A stretch of 23,356 bases of DNA from JAKFWI01 sp035549875. GTDB taxonomy: Bacteria; Pseudomonadota; Alphaproteobacteria; Caulobacterales; Aquidulcibacteraceae. Positions 7,078-15,224 of this stretch are shown one piece after another. The stretch is taken from assembly GCA_035549875.1 (NCBI GenBank), contig DASZPV010000003.1, positions 1-23,356 on the forward strand. Direction: 5' to 3'. The position numbers and the translations under genes were made by a program. Positions within the stretch are counted from its first letter, which is position 1. The number at the start of each line of letters is the position of its first letter. The notes below the pieces were generated by a model. The model was not told where the DNA came from. It worked only from the letters and a program-made list of their open reading frames with translations, and did no database searches.

Positions 7078-8877
7078 ATGGCTGGCCAGATTCTCGCGCA
7101 ACTGAAAAACGCGCGCGTCGTGCTGGGCGGAGCGCCGCTGTTCAGCGGCGTCGATCTGGCCGTCGCCAAGGGCGACCGCGCCGCCCTTGTCGGCGCCAAC
7201 GGCGCCGGCAAATCCACGCTGATGCGCATTCTCTCCGGCGATATCGAAGCCGATGGCGGCGAACGCACCATCGCCTCTGGCGCATCCTTCGCGTTTGTCC
7301 CGCAAGAGCCGGACGTCGAAGGCCACGCGACGCTGACCGACTATGTGATGGCGGCGGGCGCCGCGCGCTATGAGGCGCAAGCCGCGCTGCAATCCTTCGA
7401 CCTCGATCCGGACCGCATCCCGCTTGGCCTTTCCGGCGGCGAAACCCGCAGAGCCGCCTTGGCGCGCGCGTTCGCGGGTACGCCCGACATCCTGCTGATG
7501 GACGAGCCGACGAACCACCTCGACATCGTCGCCATCGAAGCGCTGGAGGATCGCCTCAACGCGTTTCGCGGCGCCGCCTTGATCGTCAGCCATGACCGTC
7601 GCTTTCTGGAGCGCGTCTCCACCGCAACGCTCTGGCTGCGCAATGGAACCGTACGCCGGCTCGACAAAAGCTACGGCCATTTCGAGGACTGGGCCGAGCA
7701 GATCGAAGCCGAAGAGGAAAAGCAACTCGCGCGGATCGAAACCCAATTGCGTAGCGAAGAGCACTGGTACGCGCGCGGCGTGACGGCGCGGCGCACGCGC
7801 AATGAAGGGCGCAAACGGCGGCTGGAGGAAATGCGCGCCGAACGCCGCCGCCGTAAAAGCCTCGGCACGGGCAAGGCCGCGATTGAAGCGGGTAAATCCG
7901 AGGAATCCGGCCGCCTGGTCATCGAGACGAACGCAATCTCGCGCACGTTCCCCGGCATGGATCGGCCGCTCATCAGGGACGTTTCGATCCGCATCATGCG
8001 CGGCGACCGTGTTGGCATTGTCGGCCCGAACGGCGCCGGAAAATCCACGCTGCTCGCGATGCTGCTGGGCCAGGCGGCGCCCGATTCCGGCAATATCCGC
8101 CGCGGCGCGGCGCTTGATCTGGCTTATGTCGATCAGCAGCGCTCCATCGTCGATCCGCGCAAGACGATCTGGGATGCGCTGACGCCGAACGGCGGCGATC
8201 ACGTCTCCGTACGCGGACGATCCCGCCACGTCGCGGCCTACGCCAAGGATTTCCTGTTCAAGCCCGATCAATTGCGCCAGCCCGCTTCGGCGCTGTCAGG
8301 CGGAGAGCGCAACCGGCTGGCTCTCGCCCTGGCGCTCGCGCGGCCCGCCAACCTTTTAGTGCTCGACGAACCGACCAACGATCTGGACATGGACACGCTC
8401 GACGCGCTCGAAGAAGCGCTCGCGGCCTATGACGGCACGGTGATTGTCGTCAGCCATGACCGCGCCTTCCTCGACGGCGTGGCGACGCAGATCCTCGGCG
8501 CGCTCGGCGATGGGCGCTGGGCCGAGACGTTCGGGGGCGTCGCCGATTTCGAGCGCGAGCATGGCCGTTTCCGCGCCGTCCGCGCGCCGCCCCCACGGCC
8601 CGCGGCTGCCCCGGCAGCGCGGCCCGAACGCGCCGCGGCAAAGCTCACCTACAAGGACGAACGCCGGCTCGCCGAAATCGAGACCCTCCTGCCGGCGCTC
8701 GCCGCCGAAATCGAGACGCTGGAAGCCGAACTGGCGGATTCGGCTCTGTTCGCGCGCGATCCGGCGCGATTCGCCGCGGCCAGCGCGCGGCTGGAAGCGG
8801 CGCGGCGCGAACGCGAGACAGCCGAGACCGACTGGCTCACCCTTGAGGACAAGAAAGAGATGTTGACGCGCCGTTAA
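7078..8877 (+). CDS. ABC-F family ATPase, Uup type
   Basis: A 599-residue cytosolic protein with two ABC ATPase domains and no membrane segment. Walker A motifs lie at 39-46 (GANGAGKS) and 316-323 (GPNGAGKS); the first signature is LSGGE (118-122) and the first Walker B MDEPTNHLD (141-149), with matching second-domain LSGGE and LDEPTND motifs. The interdomain linker contains WYARGVTARRTRNEGRKRR, typical of Uup. The C-terminal tail (about 540-599) is a coiled coil also typical of Uup, which binds ribosomes or branched DNA structures. ABC-F proteins act on translating ribosomes rather than as transporters. It follows the PBP gene closely. Confidence 0.93.
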   Translation: MAGQILAQLKNARVVLGGAPLFSGVDLAVAKGDRAALVGANGAGKSTLMRILSGDIEADGGERTIASGASFAFVPQEPDVEGHATLTDYVMAAGAARYEAQAALQSFDLDPDRIPLGLSGGETRRAALARAFAGTPDILLMDEPTNHLDIVAIEALEDRLNAFRGAALIVSHDRRFLERVSTATLWLRNGTVRRLDKSYGHFEDWAEQIEAEEEKQLARIETQLRSEEHWYARGVTARRTRNEGRKRRLEEMRAERRRRKSLGTGKAAIEAGKSEESGRLVIETNAISRTFPGMDRPLIRDVSIRIMRGDRVGIVGPNGAGKSTLLAMLLGQAAPDSGNIRRGAALDLAYVDQQRSIVDPRKTIWDALTPNGGDHVSVRGRSRHVAAYAKDFLFKPDQLRQPASALSGGERNRLALALALARPANLLVLDEPTNDLDMDTLDALEEALAAYDGTVIVVSHDRAFLDGVATQILGALGDGRWAETFGGVADFEREHGRFRAVRAPPPRPAAAPAARPERAAAKLTYKDERRLAEIETLLPALAAEIETLEAELADSALFARDPARFAAASARLEAARRERETAETDWLTLEDKKEMLTRR

Positions 8878-8901
8878 CCCTCCCCACCGACCATTTGCCT
8901 C

Positions 8902-10041
8902 GTGAGCTTTTCGAGTCGCCTTGCGCTGGCCGCCGCCACCGTGACCGCCGCCGCGGGAGCGATTGCGGCAGGGCCGCCGGAAACCGGTTTCGACCGGCCG
9001 GGCGGCGTCTATTCCAACGTTCCCGCCAAGGACCCCGCCGCCTGCGCCATCGCCTGCGCGCAGGACCGCATCTGCATGGCATGGACGTTTCGGGCGACCG
9101 AATTCGTCGGCTGCTCGCTGAAAGCGGTTGTCCCCGGCGCGGTGCCGGATCATCAGGCGGTTTCGGGAATTGCCGACCGCGCCGCCGAATTCCTGCCCCT
9201 CGTCAGCATCGCCCCGCCGGCGCCGGCCTCGGTTGAAGCCGCCCCGCCAGCGCCCGTCGCCAATCTGGCGGCTGCGAAACCGCAATCAAGCCCGCCGGCG
9301 AAAGTCGCCCCGAAAGAGGACGCGCCCGAATTGCTCGGCGCGCCGGCCTCGCTGCCGGGCGCCGTTGGCGATATCGCTCCCGCCGGCTTTCATCCGGCCG
9401 CATTCATTCGCGGCCCGTTGCCCAATCCCCGGCCGATTCTGGAAATCGCCGCGCCGCAACCATTCCACACAATCGCGCCGCTTGCCGCGCCAGTCCTGCG
9501 CGCGACCATCCGGCAACAGGCGCCGGTTGTTCAGACCGCCGCACTTATCCTGCCGCCTGAGCCCGATCCGCTTGCCGCGCCGGCCGCGCTGACGGCTAGG
9601 CTGGCGAGCGTAAACCGCTTGGTTTATCGCGCCCCGCCGGTTCTCATCGGCCTCGCACCGGAATATACGCCCATCGTCGCGATTCAGACGCCAGTGGCGC
9701 ATTTGACCGTGAGGCTGACGAGCCTAACCCGCATCGCTTATCGCGCGCCGCCCGTTCTCGTCCTCCCGGCGCCGGCATACAAATATGCGCCCATTGTCTC
9801 GATTGAAGCGCCGGCGCCGTTACGTACAATCACAGCAGTGACCGCCGCGGCGGCGGCGCTCCCGCTGCAAACGCCAAGATCAGCCCTGAACGATCGCATC
9901 GTGCTTGCCGTGCCCCGACCGGCCGAACAGCCTAGCCCAATGGTTTTACCGGCCGTGTACGCCGCGCTCGATCAAGCGATGCTGTCGCAAGCGTCCGCAC
10001 CAGCCCCCCAGGGCGAAGAAGAATTGCTCGGCGCGCCATAG
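8902..10041 (+). CDS. Secreted PAN-domain protein with proline/alanine-rich repeats
   Basis: A 379-residue protein with an N-terminal signal peptide (about residues 1-23, cleavage near AIAAG). A short PAN_4-like module follows (about 26-95), with Cys48, Cys52, Cys58 and Cys71 in CAIACAQDRICMAW…GCSLK and the family ending VPDHQAVSG. PAN modules bind proteins or sugars. The rest is low-complexity Pro/Ala-rich sequence with two adjacent repeats of about 38-40 residues (233-270 and 271-310; shared core YRAPPV…API/TPIV) and a third degenerate copy of the PIxxI unit near 178-191. ELLGAP occurs at 143-148 and again as the last six residues. The start is GTG at 8902. Likely periplasmic or surface-exposed; role unknown. 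Confidence 0.8.
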   Translation: MSFSSRLALAAATVTAAAGAIAAGPPETGFDRPGGVYSNVPAKDPAACAIACAQDRICMAWTFRATEFVGCSLKAVVPGAVPDHQAVSGIADRAAEFLPLVSIAPPAPASVEAAPPAPVANLAAAKPQSSPPAKVAPKEDAPELLGAPASLPGAVGDIAPAGFHPAAFIRGPLPNPRPILEIAAPQPFHTIAPLAAPVLRATIRQQAPVVQTAALILPPEPDPLAAPAALTARLASVNRLVYRAPPVLIGLAPEYTPIVAIQTPVAHLTVRLTSLTRIAYRAPPVLVLPAPAYKYAPIVSIEAPAPLRTITAVTAAAAALPLQTPRSALNDRIVLAVPRPAEQPSPMVLPAVYAALDQAMLSQASAPAPQGEEELLGAP

Positions 10042-10109
10042 GCGCCGGAGGCACGATTTATTTACCCGGCATTGAGACTGTGGTGACCGAATCTCCCGCC
10101 GCAGGCTCC

Positions 10110-11207
10110 ATGTCCGACGTTCCGTCTTCCTTCGCGAAACTGCTCGATCTCGCAAAATCGCCCAACAGCGAGCAGCGCCGTGAATTGCTGCGCCAGATCA
10201 CCGACATGTTCTTCGCCACCAGCGGCTCGCGCAGCGAGCGCGAAGGCGCCCTGTTCGACGAAGTCATGCGCAGCGTCGCAGCAGAGATGCAGGATGGGGT
10301 GCTGATCGAACTGGCCGCGCGCTTCGCCGACGCAGACGACGCGCCGCGCCAATTGCTGCTCGATCTGGCCAATCACGCCTTGCCGGTGGCCGCGCCGTTG
10401 CTGAGCCGTTCCAAACTGCTCAGCGAGGAACACCTGCTCACCGTCGTACGCGAAAAAAGCCAGGGTCACATCCACGCCGTCGCCGGCCGCGCCAACGTCA
10501 GCGAGAAGCTCTCCAGCGCGATCGTACAGCACGGCGACGACACCGCGCTCGACCGGCTGATGCGCAATGAAGGCGCCAAGATTTCCCGCGACACGATGGA
10601 GACGGTGGTCGATCGCGCGCGCGTCAACAAGGCGCTGCACGAAGGCGTCGTCACGCGGCACGACTTGCCGCTCGACCTGCTAAACGAAATGTATTTCGCG
10701 GTCGAGCAGCGCCTGCGCGAAACAATCCTGGGCCGCAACGCCAGCGTCGACCCCGCCGAACTGGACGCGGCGCTGGAAAAAACCCGCGCACGCTTGCAGA
10801 AGGCCGCCGCGCAATCGAGCGAAGACACCCGCAGAGCCGAGCGCTTTATCGCCATCAAGAAAGCCAACGGCGAACTCACGCCCAGCCTGCTTATATCGCT
10901 CTACCGCGACAAACAGTTCACGCATTTCTTCTATGGTCTTGCGGAACTCACCGGCCTCGATTTCGACACCGCCCGCTCCGTCGTGCAGCGGCGCGATCTG
11001 GATGCGCTGGCGATGATCTGCCGCGCCGCCGAGATGGAGCGCCCGCTGTTTGTCACCATAGCCGTGCTCTGCTGCGGCGGCGGCGACAATGCGATGAACC
11101 GCGCCGAACATTTCGGCCGCATCTACAGCGACGTGCCGGTAGACGCCGCCAAGCGCGCGATGCGCTTCTACCAGGTGCGCAAAGGCGCCGAACAGGAAGC
11201 GGCGTAA
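10110..11207 (+). CDS. DUF2336 domain protein
   Basis: A soluble, largely helical protein of 365 residues from the chosen ATG at 10110. The beginning (MSDVPSSFAKLLDLAKSPNSEQRRELLRQITDMF) and the later ELAARFAD, LANHALPVAAPLLSRSKLLSEEHLL and GHIHAVAGRANVSEKLSSAIVQHGD segments match the alphaproteobacterial DUF2336 family, whose repeats look HEAT-like. No catalytic motif is visible. The frame is open further upstream, with GTG codons at 10080 and 10083, but the ATG start begins at the family-like N-terminus. Function is not known; members are often multi-copy in Caulobacterales. It converges on a small minus-strand gene 2 nt away. Confidence 0.85.
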   Translation: MSDVPSSFAKLLDLAKSPNSEQRRELLRQITDMFFATSGSRSEREGALFDEVMRSVAAEMQDGVLIELAARFADADDAPRQLLLDLANHALPVAAPLLSRSKLLSEEHLLTVVREKSQGHIHAVAGRANVSEKLSSAIVQHGDDTALDRLMRNEGAKISRDTMETVVDRARVNKALHEGVVTRHDLPLDLLNEMYFAVEQRLRETILGRNASVDPAELDAALEKTRARLQKAAAQSSEDTRRAERFIAIKKANGELTPSLLISLYRDKQFTHFFYGLAELTGLDFDTARSVVQRRDLDALAMICRAAEMERPLFVTIAVLCCGGGDNAMNRAEHFGRIYSDVPVDAAKRAMRFYQVRKGAEQEAA

Positions 11208-11209
11208 GG

Positions 11210-11398
11210 TTATAAACCCCACCTCGCTGCAAGAGCCTGCCGCTCCAAAGACACGGTCGCTTCGCAACTCGGATCTGTCTGCCCGTTCGGATTGTATTTG
11301 GCTTTTAGCGCCGCCCGGTCGGCGCACATCGCCAGGTGAGCGTCCCGCAAGCGACGCAACAGCGCGTGATCAATTTTTGCTTCGGTGAAAGAACTCAT
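11210..11398 (-). CDS. Small hypothetical protein (62 aa)
   Basis: A 62-residue frame with two cysteines (…AMCADRAALKAKY…DPSCEATVSLERQALAARWG). It is predicted helical, with no signal peptide or known motif. It fills the gap between the convergent DUF2336 gene and prfC, and its residue composition is protein-like. The ribosome site is poor (AGGT about 10 nt before the ATG). It may be a real lineage-specific gene or a chance frame; I cannot assign a function. Confidence 0.45.
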   Translation of the reverse strand: MSSFTEAKIDHALLRRLRDAHLAMCADRAALKAKYNPNGQTDPSCEATVSLERQALAARWGL

Positions 11399-11480
11399 GC
11401 GGCATCGACCTAAAATCGACGCCCATTGTCCGCTAGTTTTGACCCGGTCGGATTAGATCGCGCTTATCCCACAGCGCCTC

Positions 11481-13082
11481 CTACGCCCGCTCCTTCGTCG
11501 CGGTGAAGCGCACCTTCGGGTTTTTTTCCTGCACATACCCGATTTCCCACGCGCTTTTGCCGAGGAACACGGGCGCGCCGTCGATATCTTCGGCGCTTTG
11601 CGCTTTGTTCTTGTCGACGAAGGCTTCGACATCCTCACGGTCGCCTGAAATCCAGCGCGCGGCTTGATAGGGCGAAGACTCGAACATGCCTTCGATCTGG
11701 TATTCGGCCTTCAGCCGTTCCTCCAGCACTTCAAATTGCAGCGCGCCCACGGCGCCGACAACCATTTCCGCGCCGATGAGCGGGCGGAACAATTGCGTCA
11801 CGCCCTCTTCCGCCAATCCTTCCAGCGCCCGGCGCAGATGCTTCTGCTTCAGCGGGTCAGAGACGCGCACGCGCTTCAGCAATTCCGGCGCGAAATTCGG
11901 AATGCCGGAGAACACGATGGCGCCGGACTCCGAAAGGCTGTCGCCAACGCGAAGCACGCCATGGTTGGGCACGCCGATCACATCGCCGGGAAACGCTTCG
12001 TCCGCGATCTCGCGATCCTGGGCCAGAAACATCATCGGATTATGCACATTCATCGATTTGCCGGTGGCGGTCTTCAGTGTCATCCCGCGCTGAAAACGGC
12101 CCGAGCAGACGCGGAAAAACGCCACGCGGTCGCGGTGTTTGGGATCCATATTCGCTTGAATCTTGAACACGAAGCCCGCGACTTCCCCGCCCGCCGCCGG
12201 CAGCACGGCTTCCTGCCCCGCATTGTGCATTTTCTGCGCGCGCGGCGCGGGCGCAAACCGCGCAAGGCCATCGAGCAATTCGGCGACGCCGAATTTGCGC
12301 AGGGCCGAGCCAAAGAACACCGGCGTCATATGGCCTTCGCGATAGGATTGAATGTCGAATTTCGGCAGCGCTTCTTTTGCAAGACCCGCCGTTTCGCGCG
12401 TCTCTTCCAGCAATTCCGCCGACATCGCGTTGACGATGGAATTGCTGGACATCGGAATGCGCTCGGCCTGCGCCGGCCCCACCTCGCCGGCCTCGGGCCG
12501 GTGAAACACGATGAACTCATCGCGCTGCAAATCCACCACGCCGCGAAACCGGTTGCCCGATCCTGCCGGCCACTGCACCGGCGACACATCCAGCGCCAGG
12601 CGCTCATGGATTTCATCGAGCAGCGCGAACGGGTCCTGCGCCTCGCGGTCCATCTTGTTGATGAAGGTGATGATCGGAATATCGCGCAGGCGGCAGACTT
12701 CAAACAATTTCAGCGTCTGCGGTTGGATGCCCTTGGCCGCATCGAGCACCATCACCGCGCTGTCGGCGGCGGTGAGCGTGCGGTAGGTATCCTCGGAGAA
12801 ATCCTCGTGGCCGGGCGTATCGAGCAGGTTGAACACCAGCCCCTGGCTCTCGAACGTCATCACCGAGGCGGAAACCGAAATCCCGCGCTCGCGCTCGATC
12901 TTCATCCAGTCCGACCGCGTGCGCCGCGCTTCGCCGCGCGCGCGCACCGCGCCGGCCAGCCGGATCGCTCCCCCCGCCAGCAGCAGATTCTCTGTAAGAG
13001 TGGTTTTGCCGGCGTCGGGGTGGGAGATGATGGCGAAGGTGCGCCGGCGCGCCGCCTCGGCGCCTGCATCAGAATTGGTCAT
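11481..13082 (-). CDS. prfC: Peptide chain release factor 3
   Basis: A 533-residue translational GTPase that recycles RF1/RF2 from the ribosome after termination. G1 is at residues 21-28 (HPDAGKTT), the switch I/G2 region is WMKIERERGISVSASVM, G3 is D88-TPGH and G4 is N142-KMD. RF3-specific blocks follow: FRGVVDLQRDEF, HMTPVFFGSALRKFGV, FKIQANMDPKHRDRVAF and EVLEERLKAEYQIE. Length and motif order are standard, with no truncation. The ATG is at 13082, and three GGCTAGGC copies lie just upstream. Its nearest same-strand neighbour ends 46 nt upstream. Confidence 0.97.
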   Translation of the reverse strand: MTNSDAGAEAARRRTFAIISHPDAGKTTLTENLLLAGGAIRLAGAVRARGEARRTRSDWMKIERERGISVSASVMTFESQGLVFNLLDTPGHEDFSEDTYRTLTAADSAVMVLDAAKGIQPQTLKLFEVCRLRDIPIITFINKMDREAQDPFALLDEIHERLALDVSPVQWPAGSGNRFRGVVDLQRDEFIVFHRPEAGEVGPAQAERIPMSSNSIVNAMSAELLEETRETAGLAKEALPKFDIQSYREGHMTPVFFGSALRKFGVAELLDGLARFAPAPRAQKMHNAGQEAVLPAAGGEVAGFVFKIQANMDPKHRDRVAFFRVCSGRFQRGMTLKTATGKSMNVHNPMMFLAQDREIADEAFPGDVIGVPNHGVLRVGDSLSESGAIVFSGIPNFAPELLKRVRVSDPLKQKHLRRALEGLAEEGVTQLFRPLIGAEMVVGAVGALQFEVLEERLKAEYQIEGMFESSPYQAARWISGDREDVEAFVDKNKAQSAEDIDGAPVFLGKSAWEIGYVQEKNPKVRFTATKERA

Positions 13083-13083
13083 A

Positions 13084-13134
13084 GGCTAGGCGATAGCCGC
13101 GCTCGCGCCCGGCGGCTAGGCCTTGGGGCTAGGC
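13084..13134. repeat. Three short GGCTAGGC direct repeats before prfC
   Basis: The octamer GGCTAGGC occurs at 13084-13091, 13114-13121 and 13127-13134, three times in 51 bp directly upstream of prfC. The third copy overlaps the last codons and stop of the neighbouring gene. Spacings are 30 and 13 bp. On the prfC coding strand the unit reads GCCTAGCC. It could be regulator binding sites or chance in GC-rich DNA. Confidence 0.35.
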
Positions 13135-13542
13135 CCGCGCTTCCACCTTCAGGGGCACATCCACCGCCACTTGCCCCCAGACGTCGCGATTGATCACGCC
13201 CGCCGTCAGCGGCCCGCGCTCCTGCAGGCGGTGCAGGTAAGCCACGGTCGTCAGCGGCATCGAGCCCAGGCGCACGGCCACATCGCGCGCGCTCGTGGCG
13301 TTCAGCGCGGTCACGAACAGGGCGGCGTTAGCCTCGGAGGCCAGCGCGATGGTGGCGCTCATGCGCCGCACGATCGCGGGATTGGCCGTGTCAAACGAGC
13401 CGGCCGAATAAAGCAGCCGCTGGCCGATCTGCACGGCCTTGTAGAGCGTAGGAGTCTGCCGACGCTCGCGCGCGGCCTCGGTCGCCAGGTCTTCGACCTC
13501 GGCGGCGATATCGAGCAATTGGTTATTGAGTAGAAAATACAT
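13129..13542 (-). CDS. Hypothetical protein (137 aa)
   Basis: I do not recognise this family. The 137-residue product starts MYFLLNNQLLDIAAEVEDLATEAARERR. It has a helical middle with many Ala/Leu/Arg residues, and the last third (VAVRLGSMPLTTVAYLHRLQERGPLTAGVINRDVWGQVAVDVPLKVE) looks mixed alpha/beta. There is no signal peptide, cysteine or clear motif. No strong Shine-Dalgarno precedes its ATG; instead a 31-bp interrupted palindrome begins 4 nt upstream. It is followed 46 nt later by prfC on the same strand. I considered a flagellar FlaF-like regulator because of the size and helical start, but the sequence does not support it. Confidence 0.7.
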   Translation of the reverse strand: MYFLLNNQLLDIAAEVEDLATEAARERRQTPTLYKAVQIGQRLLYSAGSFDTANPAIVRRMSATIALASEANAALFVTALNATSARDVAVRLGSMPLTTVAYLHRLQERGPLTAGVINRDVWGQVAVDVPLKVEARA

Positions 13543-13546
13543 TTCA

Positions 13547-13577
13547 GTTTCGCGTCTGATTTAAATACTCGCGAAAC
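13547..13577. promoter_or_regulatory. Interrupted palindrome (operator-like) upstream of the 13129-13542 gene
   Basis: Perfect 8-bp arms GTTTCGCG (13547-13554) and CGCGAAAC (13570-13577) flank a 15-bp AT-rich spacer containing ATTTAAAT. The surrounding 90 bp is much more AT-rich than the rest of the window, as expected for a promoter. It lies 4 nt before the start codon, so a bound protein or the equivalent RNA hairpin could block expression. No regulator can be named. Confidence 0.5.
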
Positions 13578-13633
13578 ATTAAATTTTCGGCGTATTACTT
13601 AGGGAATAGCGGCATTTAACAAATCAGAAACCA

Positions 13634-13981
13634 TCACGCTCGGTCGACTGGCTCGGTCAAGAAATGCCGCCCGTGCCGGTCTTCGATCTCGATCACCCAT
13701 AAATCCGGATCGGTTTCGCCGCGTTTGCGTGCGTAAGCATCGACGGCGGCCTCTTCCTCGCCCAGCGCCCCTTTCGACAGATTGAGCCAGATGCGCTCGC
13801 CTTCGCCATCCTGCGCCGGCGCGAACAGTTTCGCCTTGCCGTTCATCATCGCCACTTTCACCAGCACCGCGCCGGCGTCGGAATCGCCGCGCCGCGCCAC
13901 TGTGGCGAATGCGCCGGCGACCTGGGCGCGGCGGATCAGCGCCTGCGCCCAGATCCAGGTTTTCAATTCCTCAACGGCCAC
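13634..13981 (-). CDS. DUF1491 family protein
   Basis: A 115-residue protein matching the alphaproteobacterial DUF1491 family: an N-terminal LKTWIWAQALIRRAQVAGAFATVARRGDSDAGAVLVKV, a middle AKLFAPAQDGEGERIW, and the hallmark DPDLWVIEIEDRHGRHFL at the C-terminus. It is probably a small cytosolic alpha/beta protein. No enzymatic motif is visible and the family has no established function. It is read from an ATG at 13981, divergent from the secreted hypothetical at 14074, and upstream of the AT-rich promoter region of the next minus-strand gene. Confidence 0.85.
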   Translation of the reverse strand: MAVEELKTWIWAQALIRRAQVAGAFATVARRGDSDAGAVLVKVAMMNGKAKLFAPAQDGEGERIWLNLSKGALGEEEAAVDAYARKRGETDPDLWVIEIEDRHGRHFLTEPVDRA

Positions 13982-14073
13982 GGGGCTCCTTGGCGTTCAC
14001 TTCGCCGCAACGGCTCGATGGTAAGCAATAGCTTTCGCCGGCCCCCATAGCAGTTATCGGCAGGTTAAGCTTC

Positions 14074-14934
14074 ATGAGCCGTCCTTTCGCCGCCGCCGGC
14101 GTCTTTGTTGCGGGATTTCTCGGTCTGGCCGCGTACGCCAGCGCCACGCCCGTCTCCGACGCCGCCGCTGGACTGTTCGCCGAGCGCATCGCTTTGCTCG
14201 CCGCTGACCAGAAATGCGCGCTGCTGGCGGCGCCCGAGCGCGCAGCGCTGGCCGCCACCACCACCCAGGCCCGCGGCGCCGCCGCCCGCGACGGCTGGAC
14301 CGATACGCGGTTGGACGAAGTTTCCGCGCGCGCCAGCGTGATGGGCCGCGCCCGCGCCTGCAATGACGGCGTGCTGGCGCAAGCCGCGCAAAGCGCCAAG
14401 GCCGGCTATCTTGGCTGGACCAAAACCTTCGCCATCGACCTGCCCGGGCCGACACGCGCCTGGCGCGTGCGCCGCACGCCCGATCTGGAAGGCTGGATGC
14501 TCTATCAGGATGTCGGCGCGGCGCGCTTCGGCCTGCGGTCGGTGGGCGATCAGGCGACGCTGCAATTATCCCTTCCCGGCGCCGCGGCGCCGGTTTCGGC
14601 GCAAGTCTTCGTCCGCGACCGCTCCCGCGCGCAACGCCCGTTCCTCGACGTGCCCGGCCTCGTCCCCGCCAGCGGCCTCGCCGCCGCCGCCCCGCCGCGC
14701 GCGATGGCCACAAGCTGGCTCGCCAGCGCCATCCGCATCGAGCGCATAAAAGACAAACCACCACGCACCCTGATCGTCCTGCCAGCGCAACTCTTCGCCG
14801 ACATGGGCCGCCTCGACCCCCGCGAAAGCGCAGAGATCGTGCTCACGTACAGCGGCGGCCGCAGCGAACGCTACTACATCGAGATCGGCGACCTCGCCGT
14901 CGCGCAAGCGTTCCTTGCGGCGAAGCCGATTTAG
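14074..14934 (+). CDS. Secreted hypothetical protein (286 aa)
   Basis: The protein begins with a clear signal peptide (MSRPFAAAGVFVAGFLGLAAYASA, cleavage at about residue 24), so it is probably periplasmic. Two cysteines (in DQKCALLA and RARACNDG) flank a helical segment and may form a disulphide. The C-terminal two thirds look beta-rich, with a closing strand IVLTYSGGRSERYYIEIGDL. I do not recognise the family. It stands alone between the divergent DUF1491 gene and a repeat-bearing gap. Confidence 0.75.
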   Translation: MSRPFAAAGVFVAGFLGLAAYASATPVSDAAAGLFAERIALLAADQKCALLAAPERAALAATTTQARGAAARDGWTDTRLDEVSARASVMGRARACNDGVLAQAAQSAKAGYLGWTKTFAIDLPGPTRAWRVRRTPDLEGWMLYQDVGAARFGLRSVGDQATLQLSLPGAAAPVSAQVFVRDRSRAQRPFLDVPGLVPASGLAAAAPPRAMATSWLASAIRIERIKDKPPRTLIVLPAQLFADMGRLDPRESAEIVLTYSGGRSERYYIEIGDLAVAQAFLAAKPI

Positions 14935-14985
14935 CCGCACTGCTTCGCTGCTTAGCTCATCCTTCCGCGCGTAACGAATGAGACT

Positions 14986-15147
14986 CCATCCCTCCCCTCA
15001 ACGGGGAGGGTCCGCCGCGTGAGCGGCGGGGGTGGGGTGCTGCCGTGCGTTTCGCGATTTGCCTCTTGTGGCCCAACCAAACCTCACAGCCACACCCCAT
15101 CCCCCTCGCTCCGCTCGGGACCTTCCCCGTCGAGGGGAAGGATGGCG
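14986..15147. repeat. 162-bp palindromic dispersed repeat, copy 1
   Basis: This 162-bp element occurs twice in the window in the same orientation (the other copy is 19722-19883) with only about eight to ten differences, most of them in the centre. Its ends are inverted relative to each other (CCATCCCTCCCCTC… and …GAGGGGAAGGATGG), and each end is itself a small hairpin. Inside are GGGGTGGGGTG and its counterpart CACCCCATCCCC, so the whole unit is an imperfect palindrome around a centre of about 55 bp. It has no coding capacity, which suits a MITE- or BIME-like repeat. No target duplication is evident. A partial GCTCC-CCGTTTACGGGGG hairpin follows at 15171. Confidence 0.85.
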
Positions 15148-15224
15148 CGCGCGCCTGAAAGCCGAAAAATGCTCCACCGTTTACGGGGGAAGATTTAGTG
15201 GCGTAGCGTCCGCGCCGTTCTAAG

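Noticed and set aside
11438..11475. Plus-strand promoter-like TTGACC with a downstream TTATCC
   Set aside because: It has no plus-strand gene to serve, as prfC runs in the opposite direction, and the spacing is poor.
13129..13542. Identification as flagellar regulator FlaF
   Set aside because: Size and helical start are similar, but the characteristic FlaF sequence blocks are missing and no flagellar gene is nearby.
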